DNA of 64,000 nt from contig PBWH01000006.1 of NCBI GenBank assembly GCA_002727195.1, positions 725,151-789,150 of the forward strand, written 5' to 3'. Origin of the DNA: Gemmatimonadota bacterium. GTDB lineage: Bacteria; Latescibacterota; UBA2968. The notes under the pieces are model-generated. The model ran no database searches and was not told the origin of the DNA. It was given only the letters and a program-made list of their open reading frames with translations. This document shows positions 34,043 to 43,600 of this stretch, piece by piece. Each line of letters opens with the position of its first letter. Position 1 is the stretch's first letter. The translations under genes were made by a program, and so were the position numbers.

Positions 34043-35007
34043 ACGATTCGGGCGAAGAGGTCCGGATCCACGCTCCCTCCACTCACAACACACGCGGATT
34101 TCCCCCTGACCTCAGGATCTGTGCAGAGTGCTCCGGCCAGCGCGAGCGCTCCCGACCCTTCCGAAACCACCTTGTTCAGCAAGGCCAGCTCCCGCACCGC
34201 ACGGTGAACGACCTTTTCCGGGACGATGACGACCTCGTCGATGACGTCGCGGAGAATCGGATACATTTCGGTTACGATCAGCGGCACATTGGTGCCATCA
34301 CAGATCGTGTCGGTGGGGGAGACCCATGAACCTTCGCCCCGGTCAAAGCTCTCCTTGAGCGCTGGACAGCCTTCTGGCTGAACGCCCACGATCTTCACCG
34401 ACTTGTTTACCGCCGTGACCGCCGACCCCACGCCAGCCGCCAAGCCACCGCCCCCAACGGGCACGTAGACCGTATCGACTGACGCGTCTTCTAGGATTTC
34501 CAACCCGACCGTCCCAGATCCAGCGATCATCTGTGGTTCTCCCCAGGGATTCAGGTAGCAGTAAGGTTCGTCTCGCCAGCCTTCCTTCAGCATGTACGAG
34601 AAGAGTTTCTCGACGGTCACCTTAACCGGTTCTACACCGTAGGCCGTGATGGCGTTCAGTTTTGCGTCCGGTACCGTCTCCGGCAACAACGTCCTGGATG
34701 GTACGTCGAAGTGTCTGGCCACGTAGCCCAGGGCCTGCGCCGTGTTGCCTGCGCTGGTCGTGGAGATGCCTTGTTCTCGCTGTTCAGGCGTCAACTGAGT
34801 GGCCCAATTATATACACCGCGAAGCTTGAAAGAGCCGATCGGCTGAAGCGTCTCGAGTTTCAGGAGGATGTCCGGATCGGGACCCAGATAAGGAAGCAGT
34901 GGGGTTCTTACGGCCACATCAGCGCATCGCTGTGAGGCGGTGCGGATGTCCTCTAGTGACGGAAGGGGGACCGGATCTCCTCCCCAGCTCGGCTTTCGAC
35001 GGTTCAC
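34027..35007 (-). CDS. PLP-dependent threonine/serine dehydratase family
   Basis: 326 residues from GTG 35007, overlapping the stop of the upstream gene. Fold-type II PLP enzyme: Schiff-base Lys61 in SFKLRG, substrate loop SAGNTAQ at 85-91 (family SSGNHAQ), and the phosphate-binding GGGGL at 185-189. Lacks the C-terminal ACT regulatory domain of biosynthetic IlvA. Candidates are threonine ammonia-lyase, serine racemase or 3-hydroxyaspartate dehydratase; the Asn-Thr in place of Asn-His is mildly unusual. Confidence 0.88.
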   Translation of the reverse strand: MNRRKPSWGGDPVPLPSLEDIRTASQRCADVAVRTPLLPYLGPDPDILLKLETLQPIGSFKLRGVYNWATQLTPEQREQGISTTSAGNTAQALGYVARHFDVPSRTLLPETVPDAKLNAITAYGVEPVKVTVEKLFSYMLKEGWRDEPYCYLNPWGEPQMIAGSGTVGLEILEDASVDTVYVPVGGGGLAAGVGSAVTAVNKSVKIVGVQPEGCPALKESFDRGEGSWVSPTDTICDGTNVPLIVTEMYPILRDVIDEVVIVPEKVVHRAVRELALLNKVVSEGSGALALAGALCTDPEVRGKSACVVSGGSVDPDLFARIVQASA

Positions 35008-37079
35008 GAGTCCGTGTCCTCCAGGAATCCGTAGTAGCGGCCCATCCAGTAAGGGAGTAGGAAGTAGGTGCCGTCATCTTCACGGGTGGCGTTGCCGCCA
35101 CCATCCAGGGCGTATGGGTTCGCGTTCCACTTCAGGGCCGGCAGTTCATCGTAGGGCAGGACGCCGATCGATTGAAGCTCCCCTTTGCGTCCCCGGTCCG
35201 CATCGAGACGAACGTCTGCCCGGTGGCTGTTCCTGATCGGCCAGTCGATCAGATCGAGGGGGATCTCGCGCAGGGTCCGGGCGGCTTCCTCTGCATCACA
35301 GGCATTCTCCGTTACGGCCCCGTAGATGTAGTTCCACCACGGATTTCGCTCCGGACGCTCTTCCTGCCACGATTCCTCGAGGCTTTCGAGGTAGATCGAC
35401 CGGAGCCCTTCGTCCGTCTCGTAGTTCAGGAGCGGATAGTAAGAGATGAAGGCAAGCTCGTCGTCGGAGTGGTTGACGTGGCCGGGTAGGGTCAGCTTGA
35501 CGTGTCGCGCGTTCTCGGCGTAGCCGTGGTTCTCAATAAGGTCGCGGTAGGCGTCGCCGTAGCGGTCGTCGCCCGTGATGTGGTGAGCAGATTTCAGGTG
35601 GGACAGGATCTCGAGCGAATTCAGGCCCCGCTGGGCCCGCCAGGGGCCGTTCAGATATTCGGGCGCCCAGACACCCCAACGGGTGCGCTTTCCGTCCTTC
35701 CCGATGATCAGGTATCCGTTCCCGATGATGTGGTCCATGATCCGGTGGACCAGAGACACGATCCGCTCTTTGTAGGCGTCGTCCGCCGCCAGATCGTAGA
35801 AGATCGAGTATCCGTACATATGTCCGTCGATCTCGTCCGAACTGCAGTCGCCTTTCCAGAGCCATTCGCCGTCAGCGCTGGGATACCAGGTGACCGCATC
35901 CGATCCAGTGTTCCAATCTTTCTCCACGATCGCCTTGGTCGGGAAACCGTCAACCGTAGTGACGGCCTCGAGCCATTCGATGGCGTCGAATGCCTGATTC
36001 GCCCAACCGCGCGCCTCGTCCGATCCGGTGACGGCATAGCGGTAGGATTGGGCGGCGAGGTACAGAGCTGTCCACAGGCCGTCGTTGTCAGAGGGAACGG
36101 GCACGTTCGAACCGAGGTTGCCCGGTGTCGTCAGTCGTGAAGTGGTGACATAGCCTTTCAGGCGGAGGTGTCGGTCGCGGATACGCGTCTGGAATCCGGG
36201 TTCTTTGTCGGCCAATGTGGTTTCCGAGAACCGGATCCGACCCAGACCGTCTCCCGTGGCGACGAGCAGTGTGTCCTCGTGTTGGATGAGGGCGCGGGTG
36301 TCGTCGGAAGGCAGCCAGCGTGGTCCCGTAAGGTAATGCCATCGGTCCGCGTGGATGCAGACGCCCGACGACGTAGCGAGACCGAGTCCGATCTTTGTCC
36401 GAGCGATGGCATAGATGTCGCGAATGGGCGTGTCAACGTGTCTCGGGGCCGATTCACCGTCCTGTTTGTAGAGGCCGTCCGCGGTGGCGAAGTAGGTGAT
36501 CGACACGTCTTCGAAGATGTCCCGAATCGATTGCCCCTCCAAGAGACGGGTTGAGACGGTCAGGTCGCCGTTCAGGAGACTCGCGCCATCCTCCCCCCAG
36601 GCGAGGACCGAACCGGGTCGGCGTGAAATGCCGTATATCCGCCGGCCTTCGGGGTAGGCGTCGGTGACCGGCGTTACCTGGCCATCGATCAGCGTATTCA
36701 GTCCGGTGGCGGTTGAGGCGATGATGAGGGGATTGCCCGGGCAGACCGCACAGATCGAGCCCAATTCCCAAGTGTCAGACAGGTGTGTTCGCCAGTTTCC
36801 CTGGTCAAAGCTGGCTAGCCCGAGGCCCATACCGGCATACAAAGCGCCGTCCTGGCCGATCACGGTCGTGTTGATGTCGGGGTATCCGAGCAGGTCATCG
36901 TCCACCCGGTTGAAAGTCTCAGTGTCTGAGGTCGTGAACAGACCGTGAGCCGTGCCGATCCAGATCGTGCCATCAGCCGTCCGAATCAGCGTACGGATGT
37001 CGTTGGGGTGCCTCCCGCCGGGCAACGTGGCGTGGCTCGCGGATTTCTGGATGAAGGGGGTGTCGAGGACGGTATTCAT
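35004..37079 (-). CDS. beta-propeller plus alpha/alpha-toroid protein, unknown
   Basis: 691 residues, no signal peptide. Residues about 20-310 contain repeats of the two-component-regulator propeller type (TADGTIWIGTAHGLFTTSD, GQDGALYAGMGLGLASFDQG, HEDTLLVATGDGLGRIRF). From about 325 to the end the protein is helical with toroid-type features (ALYLAAQSYRYAVTGSDEAR, EIDGHMYGYSIFYDLAADD, RNPWWNYIYGAVTENACDAEEA). Whether it is an enzyme is unknown; acidic and aromatic residues in the toroid would suit a sugar substrate. It is coupled by GTGA overlap to the PLP dehydratase gene. Confidence 0.7.
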   Translation of the reverse strand: MNTVLDTPFIQKSASHATLPGGRHPNDIRTLIRTADGTIWIGTAHGLFTTSDTETFNRVDDDLLGYPDINTTVIGQDGALYAGMGLGLASFDQGNWRTHLSDTWELGSICAVCPGNPLIIASTATGLNTLIDGQVTPVTDAYPEGRRIYGISRRPGSVLAWGEDGASLLNGDLTVSTRLLEGQSIRDIFEDVSITYFATADGLYKQDGESAPRHVDTPIRDIYAIARTKIGLGLATSSGVCIHADRWHYLTGPRWLPSDDTRALIQHEDTLLVATGDGLGRIRFSETTLADKEPGFQTRIRDRHLRLKGYVTTSRLTTPGNLGSNVPVPSDNDGLWTALYLAAQSYRYAVTGSDEARGWANQAFDAIEWLEAVTTVDGFPTKAIVEKDWNTGSDAVTWYPSADGEWLWKGDCSSDEIDGHMYGYSIFYDLAADDAYKERIVSLVHRIMDHIIGNGYLIIGKDGKRTRWGVWAPEYLNGPWRAQRGLNSLEILSHLKSAHHITGDDRYGDAYRDLIENHGYAENARHVKLTLPGHVNHSDDELAFISYYPLLNYETDEGLRSIYLESLEESWQEERPERNPWWNYIYGAVTENACDAEEAARTLREIPLDLIDWPIRNSHRADVRLDADRGRKGELQSIGVLPYDELPALKWNANPYALDGGGNATREDDGTYFLLPYWMGRYYGFLEDTDS

Positions 37080-37283
37080 GCACGCTCACTTGAGGTCGTG
37101 AGCGGAAAAAATACGGGGTCGGTCGGGAAATGGAAAGTGCGTGGTAGCGGATTGGTGGAGTAAAACCGGAAGCATGAACTCCCAAGGACGCCAAGAAAGG
37201 CTGGATATGCTGGAGCCCAGTAGGGGCGGAGCAAGTAGCGCTCAGCAGAGAGTAGATAGTCTGGCCAGGGGCATCCAAACGAC

Positions 37284-37316
37284 AAAGTCGCTCGAGATTA
37301 GCTCTCGAGCGGCTTT
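37284..37316. terminator. hairpin terminator near the sigma-factor remnant
   Basis: A 14-bp stem with one G-T pair, aaagtcgctcgaga (37284-37297) against tctcgagcggcttt (37303-37316), loop ttagc, with T/A runs on both strands. It lies 9 bases past the sigma-factor remnant on the minus strand. Confidence 0.75.
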
Positions 37317-37324
37317 ATCGTTAG

Positions 37325-37878
37325 CTAGGCGGCCATCGACACGGTGCCGGGCCGGACGGGGAGTTCCACGACGTGGGGGGGGCGCGCGTGCACGGCAGAC
37401 ACACTGAGCCGTGGGCGGGCCTCCCGGACGAGCCGCTCGAGCGTCGGGGTCTGTCGGGTCAACGAAGTTCTGAGTCGACCTCGGGCTGCGTGGAGTCGGC
37501 TCTTGATGGTCTTGGGCGGCAGCTTTAGCTGGTGAGCGATTTCCGCACGTGAGAGGTGCTCGTAGTAGAGCATGCGTGTTGCGATTCGCTCGGACTCCGG
37601 GAGCCGATCGATCGCGCGGGTCAGGCGCTCCGATTGCTGTTTGGCCACGACCCGGTCGAGCGCACTCGCCTCTTCGGTCGGTATAACTTGTTCTGGGCGA
37701 CATTCTCCGCCTTGTCGGGATCGCCCATCGTTCGATTCGTGTGATACATGACCATCGGCTCGAACCGACGCATCAGTTCGGAAAAGGCCGTGTCTCTTGT
37801 CTGTTTATCGGGTGATTTGTTTACTACGCGAACCAGCCGTTCGTAAGGCATGCAGCGCTCCGTGGAGATGAGTGGCAC
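37325..37878 (-). pseudogene. ECF sigma-70 factor remnant with internal deletion
   Basis: The first part (FSELMRRFEPMVMYHTNRTM then GDPDKAENVAQ) is sigma region 2 up to the -10-reading helix, then the frame changes and PTEEASALDRVVAKQQSERL and RAIDRLPESERIATRMLYYE, EIAHQLKLPPKTIKSRLHAA give a complete region 4. The ~40-60 residues that normally join them are missing, and the two halves lie in different frames (switch near 37670). It should not yield a working sigma factor. Confidence 0.78.
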
Positions 37879-37938
37879 TTACCTGTCCCTGCTATACAGA
37901 GCCAGCAGAGGCGCAAAAGGTTTCTGAAAAGTGACGCT

Positions 37939-39810
37939 CTACAGGAAAATTTCCCGCAAACCGTGGGAGACCGCAACCTCACCGGTCTCGTGGCTGGTTC
38001 CTTGTTCGAGGTCGAGGATTCTGCATTCCTGAAGGTGTGGTCCGCCCAGGCAGAGCTCTCTGCGGTCAGAGCGTATCGTCAGGGGATCCGTGGTCTCGAG
38101 ACGCCATCGGTCGTCCGAGCAATAGAGGAGGGTGTTCAGCATTCGGTAGGCTGTCACGATCGGGCGCGGGTTACAGAGAGGGTCGAGAAAGCCGTTTGCA
38201 ACGTCCATCGTGCGGTCGAGGTCGAGGTAGGGCTGGCAGAACAGCCGCGCATTCGGCAAGGACGCGACCAGCATCGAGGCCTGGATGACTCGCTCCAGGT
38301 TCGCTTCGTCATCATCGAGGAGGTCCAGGGAGATGTCGAGAGAACCGGCGAAGGTGTCCGTCAGGGACTCCAGAACCATTGGTGATTCCCAGGTTGCAAC
38401 TGACAGGACAAGCCGATCGAATGGCGAAGGCCTGTTCGCCTCGCTAACCCGGAAACCCACCCGTGTCCTGAGGTGCTGCTTACCGGTAACGTGTTCCGAC
38501 GGGTCGACCTGCGCGCAGGAAATCGGAACCGGTGACTCTATTCGTCCCTCGAAGCGTGACAGATCATCCCGGGCGATCTGGAGTTCGAACCCGTCGACGC
38601 GTCCCGTTACGCTGTTGAACGCACGTTCCGTTTGGTCTGGTTCGCGAACCGGACAGATGGCCGTGATCTCGGTGCCCTTATCCCTCAGGATCTGGAGTCG
38701 ACTGTTCTGGCCGTCATCGGCCACATCCTCGATCGGCACTCTGAGGTGACGGACACCCATTTCCTGGCAGGTCAACAAGGGGTAATCGTTGCGCACAGTC
38801 TGGCGAATGATCGAGGGATACGCGAGAGGGACCTGGCCGACAGGAGTGGGGGTGTGGGTCAACGTCAGTCCCATCCTGCTGCCGGGCAGTGCACGAGCGG
38901 TTCTGGTGATCACCGGGGAGCCGGGTCCGAAGGATGTGCGGCCTGAGGTCCGAACAGTATGTCGGTCCAGATAGCCCTGTCCTGACCGGAACAGGTAGAA
39001 CGCCAGCTTGGGGGTGTCGTCACGGCCGTGTTCGGGTGGGGGAGGCGACGTGAAGAGATGTGAGAATCCCGGTCTGGTGAAGGCGGGCGATGGGAGGAGT
39101 TGGTAATCTGCCGTGCCCATCCTGTCGAAGAATGCGAAGTGGACGTGTGCAGCGCAGACCAGTTCCACGCCGTGGCGGTCGACCAGATCCAGGATCTGGC
39201 TGCGAGCCGGCTCGTCGACAACGTCGTAGTTTCCGAAGGCTGCGTCGGTTCGGTCGAGCAGGTAGAGCGGAAGATGCAGGAACAGGGCAGTCCGTTTGCC
39301 GGATGCTGAAGCCAAATCTTGTTCGACCCATTCAATCTGCTCCGATGCTTCGGGGAGGTCCGTGTTCAGGAGTTGTGAGTTCATGACCGTGAAGTGCCAG
39401 TCGCGGCGGTCGAGGCTGTAGAAAGACCGACCGACTCGATCGTGGTAAACATCCAGGCCTTCGCGGGTGACCGGATGTGTGGGCATCGAGGGGTCGGGTT
39501 TATCACCGACGTCGTGGTTGCCCGCACAGTGGTTGAGCGTGATTCCGATGTTCTCGATCTGGTCGAGCGCCTCTGTCAGCGCCTGGCGGAAGTCGGGGGT
39601 TTCGGGATACTCCTGAACGAGATCGCCGAGATGGAAGGAGACGTCAGCGTCGAGGTCCCGGAGGAGCTCGAGTGCGGCGCGGCTGCGGTGCGTCTGGGTT
39701 CGACGGGACTCGAACTCGAGCGGCCGGTCGCCAGGGTCGATCACGTAGTGCGTGTCGGTGATGACGGCGAACTCGAGGTTCGCTTCAGGCAGATACGAAC
39801 GATTGAACAC
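37939..39810 (-). CDS. metallophosphoesterase with large C-terminal domain of unknown function
   Basis: GTG 39810 follows AAAGGG and lies just past the stop of the methyltransferase remnant; 623 residues. N-terminal phosphoesterase motifs: AVITDTHYV, FHLGDLVQEY, NHCAGNHDVGD, LFLHLPLYLL and CAAHVHFAFF (residues about 10-260). The remaining ~350 residues (SIIRQTVRNDYPLLTCQEMG then VRHLRVPIEDVADD, LQILRDKGTEITAICP, FERLVLSVATW-like text) could form a TIM-barrel-like domain with a periodic strand-helix pattern. No signal peptide. Different from the other two phosphoesterases of the window, with which it shares only the catalytic fold. Confidence 0.8.
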   Translation of the reverse strand: MFNRSYLPEANLEFAVITDTHYVIDPGDRPLEFESRRTQTHRSRAALELLRDLDADVSFHLGDLVQEYPETPDFRQALTEALDQIENIGITLNHCAGNHDVGDKPDPSMPTHPVTREGLDVYHDRVGRSFYSLDRRDWHFTVMNSQLLNTDLPEASEQIEWVEQDLASASGKRTALFLHLPLYLLDRTDAAFGNYDVVDEPARSQILDLVDRHGVELVCAAHVHFAFFDRMGTADYQLLPSPAFTRPGFSHLFTSPPPPEHGRDDTPKLAFYLFRSGQGYLDRHTVRTSGRTSFGPGSPVITRTARALPGSRMGLTLTHTPTPVGQVPLAYPSIIRQTVRNDYPLLTCQEMGVRHLRVPIEDVADDGQNSRLQILRDKGTEITAICPVREPDQTERAFNSVTGRVDGFELQIARDDLSRFEGRIESPVPISCAQVDPSEHVTGKQHLRTRVGFRVSEANRPSPFDRLVLSVATWESPMVLESLTDTFAGSLDISLDLLDDDEANLERVIQASMLVASLPNARLFCQPYLDLDRTMDVANGFLDPLCNPRPIVTAYRMLNTLLYCSDDRWRLETTDPLTIRSDRRELCLGGPHLQECRILDLEQGTSHETGEVAVSHGLREIFL

Positions 39811-39811
39811 G

Positions 39812-40542
39812 CTATCCCTTTCGGCAAACGACCAACTGACGGCCGGATTCGGGGCCGTACGGTTCGAGGTCAAGGGTGCCGTAACGCGTCTCGACCGGAA
39901 GGCCGTTGTACTCCAGGAGCGCGCCGAGTTCCTGGGGATGGCACATCCGCACGTCGAGTGTGCCCTGAACCGTTTTGCCTTCACCGTTCTGGGTGTAGGT
40001 CGTAATGTGGTTGATCTGTGAGGCGTGGTCGTATCCGTTGCTGAAGGTCACCGTGGTCTTGCCCTCATCTGTTGCGTAGTTACCGAACGCGAATCGGCCC
40101 TCCGGATCCCGGGTGAGCGCGGTCGAGCTGGGTACGAACGTGTCGATCACGAACCGGCCGTCCTCGTGAAGATGGCTGCGAACTTGGTCAGCCAGTTCCT
40201 CGAAGTCCTCGCGAGTCAGGGTGTGACAAAGCGCGTTGGCTGGGAACAGAACAGTTCGGAATTGGCGGTCGAGCGTGAACGTGCGCGCGTCCCCTTCGAT
40301 GAATGTCACGGACAGTGCACGTTCCGCTGCCTTGCCTCTCGCCCGTTCGATCATGGCTGGGCTCACTCGATCCCGGTTACGTCGTGATCCTGAGCGGCGA
40401 AATCGAGCCCGATCCGTCCTGTTCAGTTGCCCAAATCGAGGACCGGGTCCCCGTGTCGCTTGACCATCTTCGACCAGAAGGATCCGGGTTAGTTGGGATA
40501 CAGCCGGTCGTAGTGCTCTGCGTTCAAATACAGGTCGTCCAC
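39812..40542 (-). pseudogene. SAM-dependent methyltransferase with two in-frame stops and a frameshift
   Basis: From GTG 40542 (GGGAGG upstream) the text reads MDDLYLNAEHYDRLYPN, TAA, PGSFWSKMVKRHGDPVLDLG N, TGA, TGRIGLDFAAQDHDVTGIE, then a one-base loss, then SPAMIERARGKAAERALSVT to the stop at 39812. Motif I should read DLGCGTG; here the Cys-Gly codons have become Asn-stop. The open 184-residue 3' part (GDARTFTLDRQFRTVLFPAN) lacks the SAM-binding loop. Three independent lesions of different kinds indicate real decay. Confidence 0.82.
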
Positions 40543-40660
40543 CGTGATCTCCTCCCTTTGATATCCAGGAATAAGACCATCCCTGCGGACGGATGTTTCA
40601 GATCGACGCGAGGTGCTGAGGGCTGTGACATTGTGCACCACACCGGTCAAGCCCTGTGGG

Positions 40661-43600
40661 CTAGACCGACTTGCCGAACAGTGAGGCGAATGTCAGGAAG
40701 TCCGAGAAGTCAACAGATCCGCTGTCGTCGAGATCTGCCAGGGCCAGGTAGCCGGCGTCACCTGAACTCGTGCCGAACGCACCAGCGAAGGATAGAAAGT
40801 CCGAGAAATCTACGGTTTTGTTACCGTCGATATCTCCTAGGAGTGTGGCGTCGGCTGGCGGCGGTGGGGAAGATGTAGCGCTGGCGGCCAGCGTGATCTG
40901 AGTCGGATCGTCACCGGCGTTTGTCGTGACCGATAACGTTCCCGTGAAATCACCTGCTGCGACCGGATTGAAGACGACCTCGATCGTAATCGTTCCCTCG
41001 GCTGGGGCAATGGTGGCGTCGGCAGTCGCTGAAAACGGTCCGTCGACGGACAGCGCTGACAGGCTCAGGTCCGCATTGCCGGTGTTCTGCAGTGACACGG
41101 TGAGCGTAGCCGACGTCCCGATCTCTGTCGAAGGGAAGGAGAGCGTGGTCGCACTTAAGGTCAGCACGGGCACGGGAGGGGGAGCCGTGGCTGCCCCGGT
41201 ACCCACGAGGTCGAGCGCGATCGTCGGCCGGGTCGGGTCGTTGGTCGAAAGCGTCAGGGTTCCGGTCGACCCTCCATCAGTGCTCGGCGTGAACACGATG
41301 GTGATCGAGCTGCTGCTCCCGGCGGCTACCGTCACTGCCGACGTGGGTGTACTGAAGGCACTTCCCGATACGGACGCGGCCACGGTGAGGGTCTGGCTGC
41401 CGACGTTCTGGATGGTCAGGCTTTGTTGATCCGTATCCTCGACATCGATCGAGCCGAAGGCGACGAGTGAAGTGGCGAGGGAGGCTCGGGGCTGGCTGCT
41501 GACCACCGAGACGGGCCCGACACTGTCCAGAGATGACAGGCTTTGTCCTGCCTGCCCCGTGAACACGACAATCGTGTAGTCTCCGATCGCCATGCCAGAC
41601 GTGGGAACGGTCACGTCGAACTGTCCGCTCGATACGTCACCGAATTCCGCTTGCCGAACCGATCCGTCTACGCTGTCCAGACGAACGGCGATCTGGGTGA
41701 CGGTCGTGTTGGCGAGCGTGCCTGACAGGCGGAGAGATCCGCTGGAGAAGAGTTCCGTGAGCAGGGGCTCGTCCAAGGTCATCCCGGAGAATGCGTCAAT
41801 GGGGAGGAAGTGCGGGCCATCTGAAGCCGTTACGACGATCGGTGAGAAGTCCCCCTGGTGCGGGAGACTTCCTCCGGATGGCCCCCCGAATACGTCCAGT
41901 TTGTACGTCCCGGCCTGACTGGGGCGGAAGATGGCGCCCTTTTGGAATGAGCCCTGGTCGGCCTCGATCTGATATTGGATCTCATCGCCCTGATCCGACG
42001 TGAACCTGAAGATTAAGACCTCGATATCGCTGTCTGTCACTGTCCCGGATAGGTTGATGGCTCTCCCGGATGCGATGTCGGTCGGCATCCCGGTCTGCAG
42101 CGTGAGCCCCTTGAAGAAGTCGACCGGGATGAGGATTTCTCCCGATCCCTCGGTGACAGTGAACCCGCGGAACTCTCCCAGGAGCGGCAGGCTGTTACCG
42201 GCCTGCCCGGCGTAGACCTTCAGGATGTAGCTCCCGGTCTGTTCGGGGGTGAACACGAAGACCGTTTCAAAACTGCCGCTGCCGGTTTCCATGAAGGTCG
42301 CGACCTGCTCGCCGGTCACGAGATGGGTGAACTCGAAAGAGACCTTGGAAATGCTTGCATTGCTGATGGTACCAGACAACCGGACGGCATCGCCAGCCGA
42401 CACCTCGGTCGACACGGTGTTGTCGAGCTGGATCCCGCTGAAGAAGTCGGATGGGAGATCAACTGTTCCGGACCCGGGCGCCACGTGAACGGTCGGGACG
42501 CGTCCTACGAATGGGAGTGACTCTCCCTGGAGGCCTGAGAAAATGCTCATCTCGTAGTCACCGGCCCGGTCGTGGGAAAACAGGACGCTCAAGGCGAACT
42601 GGCCGTTCACGATGTCCGCGCTGAATTCAACCGTGTCCAGACCGGCGACGACCGGATCAAATCGGAACAGGATCCGATTGTTCTCTGTTAGGGTCGTCGA
42701 TCCGGTAAATCGCGTAGCCTCACCCGTCGTGTAGTTGCCTGTGATGGGAGCGTCGAAAGTGTATCCGGCGAAGTAGTCTGGCTTGAGGGCCACGTTGTGC
42801 TGGAAACCTCGCGGTAACGGGATCAGGATGCCGCGGAATTCGCCTGAGATGTCCGTGGTGATGTCGAAGGACGATACCCCGGTTCCCATCAGTCGGATGG
42901 AAGCGGCTGCGTAGGCTTTGACCGATCCAGTCGCTGTAAGGACATCGGGGTTGATCGCGCGCTCATCAGGGACGGGAAGCGACCGCCCACCCGTCGTCGG
43001 GTCGGTAAAGAAGGGGTAGGTGAACTCGTAGCTGCTGTTGAGTCCCGATCCGGCCAGGAACATTCTGGCCAGATACGTCTCGTAGACCTGTTCGAAGGTT
43101 TGACCCGAGACGTCCTCGACGTTCGCGATCCCGGAGAGGCTGGTCTGGACGAGCTGGGTGGGTATGTCATCCCCGAAAGATTCCATCATGCTTCGCGCGA
43201 AGGTGTAGGCGGTGCCGCGAACCCCACTGTCGTGGGCCGATTCGGCCAGGATCGAGTAGATCGAGGGATTGGATGTGTAGGTACGGATGTTCGAGGGATT
43301 GCCGCCTTGGGTGTGCTGGTTTACGAGATCCTCAGCAATGTGGGACATCGCCTCGTTGATCGGTGCGGTCTCGGACGGGCCGTTACGGACCCGTACATGT
43401 TGGTTGTAGTTGATGAGGTGCTGGAACTCGTGGGCCAGGAGGGACTCGAAGAAGGTGTCACTGTGGTCGAGCCCGATATACATCATATCGGCAACATTGC
43501 CGTCTCCCCCGTCCTGCGTGGAGAACAGCGACTTGCTCCTATAGAAGCCTGCCACGTCCCCGACCTGGTCGACGAGTTCGGTATACAGGAAAAGGACCTT

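Noticed and set aside
40395-40440. In-frame TGA in the methyltransferase remnant as a second selenocysteine codon
   Set aside because: The TGA replaces a Gly of the SAM-binding loop, not a Cys, and the gene has another stop and a frameshift. Decay explains it better.
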